64,000 nt of DNA, from positions 57,861,087-57,925,086 of the forward strand of contig NC_080678.1 of assembly GCF_030445035.2 (NCBI RefSeq). The letters are read 5' to 3'. The DNA comes from Dasypus novemcinctus (taxonomy: Eukaryota; Chordata; Mammalia; Cingulata; Dasypodidae). Shown here piece after piece: positions 1-11,335 of this stretch. Position numbers and translations under genes: made by a program. Below the pieces are notes generated by a model. The model had not been told where the DNA came from and made no database searches. It worked only from the letters and a program-made list of their open reading frames with translations. The stretch's first letter is position 1. Each line of letters opens with the position of its first letter.

Positions 1-221
1 ACACCATTCTTCTTTTTCAAGATGGTTTTGGATTTTCAAGTCTTCATATAAATTTGATGATTAGCTTTTCCATTTCTGCAAAGAAGGCTGCTGGGATTTT
101 GATTGGGATTGTGTTGAATCTGTGAATCACCTTTGGTAGAACTGACATCTTAAAAAGTATTTAATCTTCCAATCCATAGACAAAATGTCTTTCCATTTAT
201 CTAGGTCTTCTTTGCTTTCTT

Positions 222-640
222 GTGGGTTTTTTTTTAAGCATCTATCTCTTTTTTATTCCCCCCTATTGTTGTTTTTTTTGCACTCAGTGTCTGCTCTCTG
301 TCCATTCACTGTTTTATTACATGTATGCTTGTTTTTTCTTCTTTATCTTCTTATCTTTCTCTTTAGAAGGCACAGGGAAATGATCGTGGGACCTCTGGTG
401 TGGGAGAGAGGTACTCAACTGCCTGACTGACCTTGTCTACCTGGTCTGCTGTATCTCTCACTATCTCTCCTCTGCATCTCCCTTTGTTGCATCACCTTGC
501 TGTGCCAGCTCTCTGCAGTTTGGGCTATCAGCTCTCCCCAGCATGGGTCAGCTTGCTTTTCACCAGGAAGCCCTGGGAATCGAACCTGGGGTCTCCGATA
601 TGGTAGATGGGAACCCAATTGCTTGGGTCACATCTGTTTC
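222..640 (-). mobile_element. tRNA-derived SINE, diverged DAS-like
   Basis: Read on the minus strand, the element starts with a tRNA-like head, including a B-box-like GGTTCGATTCC near 570-582. It ends in an A/T-rich tail at the low-coordinate end. Flanking L1 carries a near-perfect 16-bp direct repeat (tcttctttgctttctt at 206-221, tcttctttgatttctt at 641-656), a target-site duplication. It is more diverged from the DAS consensus I remember than the copies at 14,720, 22,658 and 46,688, so it may be an older subfamily. Confidence 0.75.
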
Positions 641-2210
641 TCTTCTTTGATTTCTTTAGCAATATTTTGTAGTTTTTCATGTATAAGCTTTTTACATTCT
701 TGGTTAAATTTATTCCTAAATATTAAATTTGTTTAGTTAGTATTATAGTGGATTATTTTTCTTGATTTCCTTTTCAGATTGTTCATTTCTAGTGTATTCA
801 AACCAAACAAGTTTTTCATATTGATCTTGTATCCAACCACTTTACTGAATTCATTTGTTAACTCTAGTAGCTTTGTTGTGGATTTTTGGAATTCTCTGTG
901 TATAGGATCATGTTGTCTGAGAATAGGGAAACTTTTACTTTTTCCTTTCCTATTTGGATAACTTAGTTATTATTCTTGCCTAATTGCTCTGACCAGAACT
1001 TCCAGAACAATGTTGAATAACATTGGTGACAGTGGGTATCTTTGTCTTGTTCCTGATTTTAGAGGGAAAGCTTTCAGTCTTTCAACATTAAGTATGTCAA
1101 CTGTTTACTTTTCATATATGCCCTTTATTTGAGTATGTTTCCTTTGATTCAAAGTTTTCTAAGTGTTTTTTTTTTTAATCTAGAAGGAATGCTGGATTTT
1201 GTCAAATGCCTTTTCGACATCATTTAAGATGATCATGGTTTTTCCCCCTTTGTTCTGTTAGTGCAGTGTATTACATTAATTGATTTTCTTATGTTGAACC
1301 ACCCTTGCATATCTATGAAAAATCCCACTTGATAATAGTATATAATTCTTTTACTGTGCTGTTCAATTCAGTTTGTTAGTATTTTGTTGAGGAAATTTGC
1401 ATCTATGTTCATAAGGAATATTAACCTTCCTTAATTTTTCCTTCTAGTGTTATCTTTATCAGATTTTGGTATTAGGATGATGTTGACCACATAGAACCAC
1501 ATAGATAGTGTTCCCTCCTCTTCAATTTTTTGGAAGAGTTTGAGAAGGATTGGTATTTATTTTTCTTGAGATGTTTGGCAAAAACACCAGTGAAGCCATC
1601 TGGACCTGATTTTTTCTTTCTTGGGAAATTTTAAATAACTGATTCCATCTCTTTACTAGTTATTGGTTTGTTGAGATCTTCTATTTTTTCTTGATTCAGT
1701 GTAGGTGGTTTGGGCATGTCTAGGTATTTGTCATTTCAGCTAGGTTATTTAATTTATTGGTGTACAGTTGTTCATAATATCCTCTTATAATCCTTTTTTC
1801 AGTCAGTAGTAATGTGTGACCCTTTCATTTCTGATTTTAGTTACATCACTTCTCTCTCTCTCTCTTTATTTTTTTGTCCATCTAGCTAAAGGACTGTTAA
1901 TTTTTTTGATCTCTTCAAAGAACCAACTTTTGGTTTCATTGATTCTTGTTTTATTCTCTGTCATTTAGCTTTACTTTTATCTTTATTTCTTTCTGCTCTC
2001 TTTGTGTTTAGTTTTCTCTTCTTTTCTAGTTCTTCCAGTTTTGAGATTAAATCTCTGATTTGAGATCTTTTTTTAAATGCAAGTATTTAGAGCTATAAAT
2101 TTCCCTCTCAGTACTGCTTTTGCCTCACCCCATAAGTTTTATTATTTTGTATTTTCATTTTCATTCACCTCAAAATATTTCCTAATTTCCCTTGTGATTT
2201 CTTTGGCCCA

Positions 2211-2290
2211 CTTATTTAAAAAAAAAATTTATTGAAGTATATCATTCACACATAAACACACACAAACAAGTGTACAATAATAGCTGTGAA
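2211..2290. mobile_element. 80-bp insert with 10-bp target duplication
   Basis: A short A/T-rich segment splits L1 ORF2 between two exact copies of ctttggccca (2,201-2,210 and 2,291-2,300). It holds an A-run at its left end and a tttattgaagtatat motif that resembles L1 3' termini, so it is probably a severely 5'-truncated L1 insertion on the minus strand. The short length prevents firm classification. Confidence 0.6.
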
Positions 2291-2700
2291 CTTTGGCCCA
2301 TTGATTTTTTTTGTGTGCGCTCTGTTTAATTTCCACTTATGGGTGAATTTTCCACCTCCTCCCCTGTTATTTATTTCTAGCTTTTCATATGTGCATCAGA
2401 GAAGATACTTGTATGATTTAAATATTTTTGAATGTATTGAATCTTATTTTGTGACCTAAGATATGATCTGTCCTGGAGAATGATCCATATGCACTCAGGA
2501 AGAATGTGTATTCTGCTACTGTTGGGTGAAGTGTTCTGTACAGGGCTTTTAGGTCTGGATTTCATTATTGATCTTCTGTCTAGATAATCTACCCTTATTT
2601 AAAGTGGAGTACTGAAATCTATTATTGTAGAACCATTTGTTTCTCCCTTTACATCTGTCAGTATATGCACTATATATTTCGAGGCTCTGCCATTAGGTGC

Positions 2701-3331
2701 TGTTTTAGTTAGCTAAAAACTGCTGGGAGCACTATACCAGAAATAGGTTAAATTTTACAATGGGAATTTTTTAGGAGGTACTGGGCCTAAGGATGGAACC
2801 CAGGACCTCATATGTGGGAAGCTGGTGCTCAACCACTGAGCTATACTGGCTCTCCCCAAAAAAGGGAATTTACTTGGTTAAAAGCTTACTGTTCTGAGGT
2901 TGTGAAAATGTCCCAATCAAGCTTTCATCTAGTGATTTCTTTTCTCCCCAAGGATTGACTGCTGGTGGTCCTGGATTCCTCTCACATGATAGGGAAAAAT
3001 GACAGCATCTGCCAATCTCTGTCTCTGCCCTCTCCTCCAGACCTCATTGCTTTCAACTTCAAGCTGCTCTATCCATGGATTTTCTCTTTTCCAGGTTTGC
3101 CAAATTCTGAAGGCTTCTGTGTCTCCAGCTTTTGTCTGTGACTGTGGCTTTTTATTCCTCTGTTTATGAAGGACTCCAGTAAGAGGATTAAGACCTACCC
3201 TGGGCTATGCCCTACTAAACAATATAAATACATAGTCCTTAACCGATCTAATCTAATCAAAGGTTCACAGTATTTTCAATATATGAACATAATTTTCCAG
3301 GGTCCACAAAAGACTCAAACCAATGTTGACA
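2701..3331 (-). mobile_element. MaLR-like solo LTR with internal SINE
   Basis: The element begins TGTTTTAG and ends TTGACA (TG...CA). It is flanked by ggtgc (2,696-2,700) and gctgc (3,332-3,336), a 5-bp target duplication with one mismatch. The left end resembles the antisense 3' end of MaLR/MLT-type LTRs, hence minus orientation. A tRNA-derived SINE sits inside it at about 2,768-2,860. The inner part is too diverged from the copies at 4,340 and 16,209 to say they are one subfamily. Confidence 0.6.
2768..2860 (-). mobile_element. Short tRNA-Ala-like SINE
   Basis: On the minus strand the sequence contains TAGCTCAGTGGTTGAG, a good match to a tRNA A-box region, then GGTTCCATCC as a B box. The left flank gggaatttttt and right flank gggaattta look like a short target duplication. 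It resembles ID-type or short DAS-type SINEs, both derived from tRNA-Ala. It cannot be a functional tRNA gene: the 3' half does not close an acceptor stem. Confidence 0.7.
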
Positions 3332-4339
3332 GCTGCATTATATATTCATGTTGAATTGTACCTTCTCATTATATAGTGACCTCCTTTGTTCCTCACAACA
3401 GTTTTTGAGTTAAAGCCTACCCAATATTTGTATAGCTACCTATCTCTCTTTCAGTTACTATTTATATGGTGTGCTTTTCCTACCCATTCATTTTTCAGCC
3501 TTCTTGTGTCTTCAAATTTAAGATGTTTTGAAATACTGCATATAGTTTAGTCATTCTTTTTTTTAACCCATTTTGCCAATTTCTGTCATTTGACTGAAGC
3601 ATTTAATCCATTTACATTTCAAGTAACTGCTGATAAGGTAGGACTTTCTTCTACCATTTTGCTACTTGGTCCTCTTAAATCTTATTTTGTTCCCTCAATT
3701 CTTCCATTAATGTCTACTTTCACATTTACCTGATTCCTTATATTGTACCATTTTGAGTCCCTTCTCATTTATTTCTGTATAAATTTTCCATATATTTTCT
3801 ATATACACATATTGTTCCTATAATCCTCTATCCCTTGATCTTTTTGTTGTACTCTATTACAAATTATATCTTTACACATTTAATGTCCAAAACCATTGAT
3901 TTGCCTTTACTTTTTATGCATTTGCATATTAGAACCTATAAGAAATAAGAGTTACATACCAAAAAATACAATACAATATAAAAGCATTTATTTACCCTTA
4001 TGGTTACTTTTAGTGGCATTATTTCTTTAGGCTACTTTGATCCACTGTCTAGTGTCATTTTCTTTCAGTTTGAAATGTTCCACTTAGCATCACTTGTAGG
4101 ACAAGTCTAGTGTTTCTCTGGGACTGTCTTTTTCATCCCCATTTTTGAAATACAATCTCATCAGATAGAAATTTCTTGATTGGCAATTATTTTCTGTCCT
4201 CACTTTAAACATTTCATCTCACTGTATTCTTGCCTCAGTGGTTTCTGATGAATAACTTAATGTTATTGGGGCACCCTTGTATGTAATATGTTTTTTTTTT
4301 TCTTTTGCAAGTTTCAGAACTTTCCTTATTATTGGTATT

Positions 4340-4998
4340 TGTATTAGTCAGTCAAAGGGGTACTGACACAAAGTACCAGAAATCTGTTGGCTTTTATAAA
4401 GGGTATTTATTTTGGGTAGAAGCTTCCAGTCACAGGGCCATAAAGAGTAAATTATTTCCCTCACCAAAGTCTGTTGCCACATGTTGGAGCAAGATGGCTG
4501 CCAGTCTCTGTAAGGGCTCAGCCCTCTTCTTCAGGCTCTGTGGTCCCAGCTTCTTCTGGTCTCAGTTGTAGGCCAATATAATGCTCATCTCCTCCCCAGG
4601 GCTCATTTCTTCCTGGGCTCAGCTGCTCTGTTTTTTTCCACAAGGCCAGCTATAGACTATCAGACCTGCTCTCTTCCCAGGGCCTCTGTCATGTCTACAG
4701 AGCTGTCTTTGTTCCTTGGTGTACTTCTCCTGTGTGTTTACTTCCCAGGGGTCCAGCATTAAAAAACTCCAACTCTCTCCTCTGCCAGAGAATAATTTTC
4801 TCTGTGATTCTCTGCCCATCAAAGGGGTGAGGACTCAGCATCCTACTGATGTGGCCAAATTGAAAGCCCCATTCTTAATCAAGTAAAAGTGAAACCTCTG
4901 AATCTAATACAATCTAATATGCCCAGAAAAAGAGACCAGTTTTCAAACATAACCCAATATCTATTTCTTGAATTCATAAATAATACCAAACTTCTCCA
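4340..4998 (-). mobile_element. MaLR-like solo LTR
   Basis: The LTR starts TGTATTAGTCAG and ends TTCTCCA, with an exact 5-bp duplication gtatt at 4,335-4,339 and 4,999-5,003. It is closely related to 16,209-16,762 and, inverted, to 17,084-17,559, sharing the 'ttataaagggtatttattt' and 'ttggagcaagatggctg' blocks. On the minus strand the first block carries the polyadenylation signal near the LTR end. It was inserted into L1 ORF1-proximal sequence that resumes at 5,004. Confidence 0.75.
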
Positions 4999-5249
4999 GT
5001 ATTCAACAATTTTACTACTATTTGTGTGACTGTGGTTCTCTTTGAGTTTATACTGTTTGGGGTTGGTTAGGCTTCGTGAATGTGTATGTTCATGACTTTT
5101 GTTAAATTTGGGAAATTTTCTGCCATTCTTTATTTGAATATTCCTTCTTCCTCTTTCTCCTCCTTCTGGGATTCCAATAATGGGTATTTGGGTATATGAC
5201 TGATGGTATCTCACAGGTTTCTTATATTTCATTTTCTTTTTTTTTTCTT

Positions 5250-5815
5250 AGACTTTTCCTTTATTTTTGGATAAGCCAGTCATCATTTCCATTGATTATA
5301 CTAAAATAGCTAATGTTAATGAGACTTATTAGACATTAAACACTGTTTAAAATCTTTATATAGCAGTATCTTTTAAAAATACAACCCATCATTTTATGTA
5401 TGGGAAAACTGAAGCTTAGAGAAATGAAGTCCATGCCAAAAGTCGGAGTTAATAATTGATAGAGTTGGGATTTGAACCCAATTCTGTATGATACTAAGAC
5501 AGTTTTTGTAATCTGAGTCATTTTGTCTCTGGTATTTCACTTGCCTTTTATAGGAATAAAACTTTTACCAAAAAGGAGAGCTCAAGTAGGGTGACTGTGA
5601 CCTATCTCTGGAATTCCTCACTTGGCATCTTGAGTGACATCTGGATTATTTACAACCACTAATACATTCTGGCACATTTTCTGCTCTTTCTCCCACCAGG
5701 GAAACCAACTACAGACATCTTAAACCCAGTGGCTAATTTGACTTCTGCTCACTTCCTCAGCCTGCTAAACATCTTCCTATTTTACTTGCCCTATTTCTTA
5801 AGCTTTTCACATTTT
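5250..5815 (-). other. Probable L1 3'-transduced flanking sequence
   Basis: This non-L1 stretch lies between the L1 3' end (poly(T) on the plus strand near 5,822-5,831) and a second poly(T) at about 5,237-5,249 that abuts the target duplication. On the minus strand AATAAA (plus 5,259-5,266) lies about 15 nt before that second poly(A), as expected if the transcript read through the L1 signal to a downstream genomic one. An ancient MIR lies inside, older than the L1 host, so it must have been carried in rather than inserted later. Confidence 0.65.
5300..5512 (+). mobile_element. MIR SINE
   Basis: Diverged MIR core: a 'gggaaaactgaagcttagagaaatgaag' type block (5,402-5,429) followed by 'gggatttgaaccca' (5,467-5,480), both hallmarks of the MIR 3' half read on the plus strand. 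It lies inside the probable transduced segment. Confidence 0.75.
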
Positions 5816-7660
5816 TTGTCTTTATTTTTTTAATATTACATTAAAAAATATGAGGTCCCCATATAGCTCCCACTCCCCTCACCCCACTCCTCCCCCCATA
5901 ACAACAATCTCCTCCATCATCAGGAGACATTCATTGCATTTGGTGAATACATCTCAGAGCACTGCTGCACCTAATGGTCAATGGTCCACATCATAGTCCA
6001 CACTCTACCATGTTCCACCCAGTGGGCCATGGGAGGACATACAATGTCTGGTAACTGTTCCTACAGCATCACCCAGGACAACTCCAAGTCCTGAAAACAC
6101 CTCCACATCTCATCTCTTCCTCCCATTCCCTACCCCCAGCACCACCATAGCCACTTTCTCCACACCAATGCCATATTTTCTTCGATTACTAATCACAATA
6201 GTTCATGAATAGATTATCAGTAGGTCCACTCTAATCCATACTCTATTCCTCCATCCTGTGGACCTTGGAATGGTTGTGTGCACTCCACATCTGTAACAAG
6301 AGGGGGCTTAGATTCCACATGGATGTTGGATGCAATCTTCCTGCTTTCAGTTGTAGGCATTCTTGGCTCCATGGTGTGGTGGTTGACCTTCTTCAACTCC
6401 ATGTTAGCTGAGTGGGGTAAGTCCAATAAACCAGAGTGTAGGAGCTGAAGTCTGTTGAAGCTCAGGGCCTGGCTATCACATGGTCAGTCCGGAGATTCAA
6501 GTCCCTTGGGTATATATTAAACCCCAGCACCAACTACAGTTCCAGTAAAAGTAACAGGAGAGGCTTGTGAACAAAGATCACATCTGAGTCCAGCTCCATC
6601 ACACAGATAGACAAACTCCAAATTAGGGCCAACTGACATGGCACTGAACTCCATCTGCCATGACCATAGAACCTGTGGGTCTCTGTAGCCCTCAGAAGAA
6701 CCAATACCTGGGGTTGTATCTACTTCATCTGTCTCCGGGACTCTGCTCAGGTGTGCATAAGGGTAACCCCTCTGATAACCTCCTGGCTCTTTTTGGAGAC
6801 TCATAGCCATATAAACTCATTTGTCCTTTCCATTTTCCCCTTGATTTAGGTCAAAAAGCATTTTTAGCTCCTGGTATTATATGTAGATTGAGATATTCTG
6901 CTGGTCCGAGTTGACCCTTTTATTCAAGGTCATTTTATAGTTACATCATCAGCTGGTACTTGGTAGGAATCCCTCGGCACAGGGAGGCTCATCCCCGGGA
7001 ATCATGTCCCACACTGGGAGGAAGGCAACACATTTACACACTGAGTTTGGTTTCGAGACTGACCACATTTGAGCAACAAGGAGGCTCTCAGGAGGGAACT
7101 CTTAGGCACCCTACAGCTCTAGGCCTTGTTCTTATTTCAGGTGCACAGGCTCACAAACATTGTCATTAGTATCAAGGGCTCATTGTTGGGCCTTCCTTCT
7201 TTTTTGATCTTTGCTGTTGCACTTGGGGGATTGTTGCTGTTCCTTTAGGAACTGTGATAGGGCTCCCCTGGCTAGGAACTCAGCACTCCCTCAGTTGTTG
7301 TTTTTAATTGTATCCACTATGAAAATATCCAAACATTTTTATGTACCCTGGATATATGCCCTGTAGAACTCCCTGCCAACCATGTGTCCCCTGTCAATAA
7401 CATTCCACACCAGTATTCTTCCTCTGCCATTGTTGAACCTCTCTATGATCCAAAAATTCCTGAAAAGTGAAGCCCAATATATTGCCAGGCTCCATTAATA
7501 GTAAAATGGAATATAGCAATGAGTTTAAAAGTTAGATATAGAATACATATTAATTTTGAAAAATTAAGGTAAAAATAAATTGGGGTATCAAAAAATAAAA
7601 AAATGCAAAAGCTCTGTTTTGATGTTTTGCCTTCCATCACTGCAATAAGTGTTGCACTGT
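5816..7660 (-). mobile_element. L1 3'-terminal block, G-rich tract and poly(A)
   Basis: This is the distal part of the 7-kb L1 and is collinear, inverted, with 12,567-14,312; its 3' third also matches 57,876-58,545. Near the 3' end the minus strand has a G-rich polypurine tract (plus C-rich run at about 5,866-5,905), then a poly(A). L1 3' UTRs of mammals commonly carry such a tract. No ORF is conserved between copies. It could instead be an independent L1-mobilised repeat that landed in the L1 3' UTR. Confidence 0.6.
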
Positions 7661-8790
7661 ATGTAAATTGGCAAGGCAACTACTTATGTCTTTTCCTCAG
7701 TGTCTACATCCTACCTTTTTCTTTTCTTTTTTCTAATTATTAAGCTTATCATTCACAAGAGTTTTAGATTACAGTAATTCATATATACAATATACAGTAC
7801 TCCCACATATCCAACATAAAACCTTTTCGCTTCCACAGCAATAATCTTTTTACATATTCATACTATTTTTGCTGAAACTGATGTACAGATATTGAGACAA
7901 TAGCTTTCAAATATGGTAACATTTGTGTTTACATTGTGGTTTATATTTTAGAATATATGATTTTCTAAATTTTTAGTTATCTTATGTTTTACATTATGAT
8001 TTCCATTTCAGCCAATCAGCCTCTATATATTTTTGGTGTCATTTTACATGTCTTATATCCATCCTTGCATACTCTTGTGGAACACTTCTATTGCCCACAC
8101 AGTTACAATGGTTCCATCTATTCAATACCTCTTTCCCCCTCTCCTTAGGGCCCACAGTGACAGTCAATCTTCATTGCTTGAAGGACCATGCTCAGAGATA
8201 CTTGCAACAGTGTTGAGGGCTTGACATGCTCAACTGCCCTAATTCACTGGAAGCCACCGTTTCTATTGAGAGATACAATTCCCTCTACTTGAGGGCATCA
8301 GTCCTCCCCAGCATGTGGGTATACCTTCACTCTCATTATATGGGTCTCTATCCAATGATATAACCCACTTTGGCAAAATGAGCATTCACATATTCCCTAG
8401 GAGCCTGCATCAGATTATCCCCTTTAAGCATCTTAAACAGGTAACCTTCCTTATTATATTTTTGAAAAAGTTTTCTCAGCATTATACTCTCAACCAAATA
8501 CCTGACAATCTCCTATGTTCGTATGTTGCCCCATCCTCCCCCCAATTTCTTGGGCAATATTACCCATCTTCCCTTCCCTAGCCCTCCTCAAATCCACAAA
8601 GCCCCACCCAAAGGTGAGCCTATGCACCCATTTTATCCCTTCCTTGTACAAACACTTACCTCCAGCTTATCATAGATTTCACCCATGTAGGTGTCAGCTT
8701 ACATCCTTCCTCTACCCTCCAATTTCCTTTAAGCCTATCATCCAGTCTCTAGCTCTCTGAGGCAGCTTGGTTTACTTATTTCATATCATT
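7661..8790 (-). mobile_element. Proximal L1 3' UTR
   Basis: Sequence directly downstream of the ORF2 stop on the minus strand, collinear with 22,010-23,550 of the L1 at 21,896-27,840. Shared blocks include 'gagggcttgaca' (8,214-8,226 and 22,494-22,505) and 'cttatcatagatttc/ttg' (8,665 and 23,430). No coding content was recognised; ORFs here are chance. Confidence 0.7.
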
Positions 8791-9117
8791 GAGGTCATGT
8801 AGTATTTGTCCTTCAATGCCTGGGTTGCTTCACTCCACATAATGTTCTCAAGATTCATCCATGTTATCATGTGTGTTTGTAGTGTATTTGTTCTTAAAGC
8901 TGAGTAGTATTCCATTGTATGTATATACCACATTTTATTTATCCATTCATCTGTTGATGGGCATTTGGGTTGATTCCAACTTTTGGCAATAGTGAACAAT
9001 GCTGCTATGAACATTGGTGTGCATATATCTGTTTGTGTCCTTGTTTTCAGTTCTACTGGATATATACCCAGCAGTGAAATTGCTGGGTCATATGGCAAAT
9101 CTATGGCTAGTTTTCAA
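8781..9117 (-). pseudogene. L1 ORF2 C-terminal fragment
   Basis: The minus-strand frame gives 105 residues of the L1 ORF2 C-terminus, including the conserved MWYIHTMEYYSAL motif and a WMNLENIM motif. The frame runs to a natural stop, but upstream sequence jumps at about 9,117-9,125 to the beginning of ORF2. The endonuclease remainder, the reverse transcriptase and the Z domain are absent. The fragment cannot encode retrotransposition activity. Confidence 0.85.
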
Positions 9118-9343
9118 CTTCCATGAATCCCTGGGTCTAAGATGTGTTTCTTGTAGACAGCCTATAGATGGGTCATATTTCCTTATCCAATCTCCCAGTC
9201 TGAATCTTTTGACAGATGAGTTTAATCCATTGACATTCAGTGTTATTACTTTGAAGGAATTATTATGTTAACCATATTTTGTTTGGACTTGTGTTATATT
9301 TTGTTTGTTTGCTTTCCTTCTCTTTTTGTCTTTTTTGTTGCTC

Positions 9344-10313
9344 TTACACTCTCCTCCAGCTCTGCCTCTCCTGTTTTTTTCTTTCTTCCTGCAGAACTCC
9401 CTTTAGTATTTCTTGAAGGGCAGGGTTCTTGTTGGCATACTCTTTTAATTTCTGTTTTTCTGTGAATATTTCAAACTCTCCATCATTTTTGAATGCTAGT
9501 TTAGCTGGGTAGAGTATTCTTGGTTGGAAATTTTTTTCTTTTAGTACCTTGACTATATCATACCGCTCCCTTCTTGCCTCCATGGTTTCAGATGAGAAAT
9601 CAGCACTTAATCATATGGAGCCTCCCTTGTATGTGATGGTTTTCTTTTCTCTTGCTGCTTTTAGAATTTTCTCTTTGTTTTGAGCATTGGATAATTTGAC
9701 AAGTATATGTCTTGGGGTGAGCCTGTTGGGGTTTATGGTGTTTGGGTGCATTTTGTTTCCTGGACATGTACATCCATCTCTCTCAGTAGATTTGGAAAGT
9801 TTTCAGCTGTTATTTCCTCCAACACTCCTTCTGTCCCCTTTCCCTTCTCTTCTCCTTCTGGGATGCCTATAAAACATATGTTTGTGTGTTTTGTATTGTC
9901 ATTCAGGTCCCCAAGTCCTAGCTGGATTTTTTCTATCTTTTTATCGATCAGTTCTACTATATGTTTGATTTCAGATGTACTGTCTTCCACGTCGCTAATT
10001 CTCTCCTCTGCCTCTTCTAATCTGCTGCTATTTGCTGAGAGTGTATTTTTGATTTCTTGAACTGTGGTGTTCATCCCCATCATATCTGTTATCTTTTTGC
10101 ATATATGGCAATTTCCTCTCCAAGTGTTTTCTTCATATTGTTAAACTCTTCCTTTACTTCATTAAGTTGGTCTCTAATATATGTTTTGAGATCTTTAATT
10201 ATTTGTCCGATGTTCTGCTCCCCTTCCTGGTTTTTAGTTTGTTCACTGGATTCAGCCATGTTTTCCTGATTATTGGTTTGGTTTGTAGTTTTTTGTTGCT
10301 GTCTGGTCATCAT
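9344..10313 (-). pseudogene. L1 ORF1 (RNA-binding protein), broken
   Basis: L1 ORF1 encodes the nucleic-acid chaperone that coats L1 RNA in the cytoplasm. Three minus-strand frames cover it in order. 10,313-10,089 is the N-terminal region, with a Q/N-rich start MMTRQQQKTTNQ. 10,083-9,733 is a coiled coil with heptads, followed by the RRM start FIGIPEGEE. 9,583-9,344 is the C-terminal domain, containing RILYPAKLAF. Frame changes separate the blocks near 10,085 and 9,600-9,730. Overall length is close to a full ORF1 of about 330-340 residues, so decay is by small lesions rather than truncation. Confidence 0.85.
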
Positions 10314-11335
10314 TTTATCTCGACAGGTTTAATTAGTTCCTTAGCTTCTTTGTCTAGTCTCGGGGATTAATTAGTTGTTGTTCGTGTGTAAGTGTTATGT
10401 CTTCTCTTTGTCACTTTGTTCTTCTTACTCTGTTTTCTTGTTGCTGGGTAAGTTCACCTTGAAGGAAAATATTAAGGCCAGGGAAAGCAAAATGAGTAAG
10501 AAAAGAAAATTGTATAAAGTAGTATTGGTAATAAATATTAACAGAGCAACAATGTGAGATCTGGGAGAATGGGTATTAGACTCATGTAAGTTGTGTAAGT
10601 TTATAGCAGTAAGTAGAGTACCTATAATGAGACAGTTAACTGAATATGGGGAGGAATATAGTATGAATTAAAAAGCCAGTGTTTTCATGACAGAGGGAAA
10701 GAGAAATATCAAGAGTGGATAAAAGAAAACAGAACAAAGGTATTAGAAATTAAAAGTCAGACAATTTGGGGGACAAAGAAAGGGAGGTGGAATGTAAGAG
10801 AAACAGTAGATGATGGATGATGGCAAGATGTGGGGGAAAGGGGAAAGTGTAGGTGGCCAAAATCAATTCACACAGAAAAGAGGAAATGGAGGATGAGGAA
10901 ACACAGCAAGTGTGAAGCGCTTCCTGCAGCACATATTATATAAATAAAATAAAATAAAATAAGAAAAGGAGAGAAAAGAAAAAAAGAGAGAAGAGAAAAA
11001 GAGGATGGTCAAAGAAAAGGGGAGCAAAGAAGCAAGAAAAAGAAAAGGAGAAAAAAAAAACTAAATAAATGAAGAAGGGCCTTGGGGGATAAAATCGGAG
11101 AAAAGACCAGGAGACAATGCAATATTAGCAACCAAGACAAGAGAAAAAAAAAAAAAAAAAAGAAAAAAAAACCCCACAAATGCCGAGGGCTAGGGTAATC
11201 AAGGACCTCAGATGGACCTCAGGGCTCAGTGGATTCAGGGATGGGAAGTCTGTGACACTGCAGGCTCAAGGTGTGTGTGTTTCTGGAGAGTGGGCCACCA
11301 GGGTTTAGGGGACTCTGACCTGGGAAATAAACATC
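10314..11335 (-). other. L1 5' UTR, downstream part, purine-rich
   Basis: This stretch joins ORF1 to the tandem monomers. From about 10,940 to 11,170 the plus strand is strongly purine-rich (GAAAA and GGAAA runs, an A-run of about 18 at 11,143-11,160 and a shorter one at 11,163-11,170), so the L1 sense strand is pyrimidine-rich. No gene was recognised. Short ORFs are low-complexity. Confidence 0.6.

Larger units (their letters stand above)
1..5241 (-). mobile_element. Old L1 fragment (ORF2 to ORF1), interrupted
   Basis: Minus-strand L1 whose decayed ORF2 runs from position 1 up to about 3,700, then inter-ORF and ORF1 sequence to 5,241. The plus strand shows the T-rich antisense of ORF2 typical of mammalian L1. 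Stops break every frame. It is interrupted by a SINE (222-640), an 80-bp insert (2,211-2,290) and two LTRs (2,701-3,331 and 4,340-4,998). L1 sequence resumes cleanly after each one. The element continues at 12,256, beyond a 7-kb younger L1. Assignment rests on recognition of the L1 sequence; the subfamily was not determined. Confidence 0.85.
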
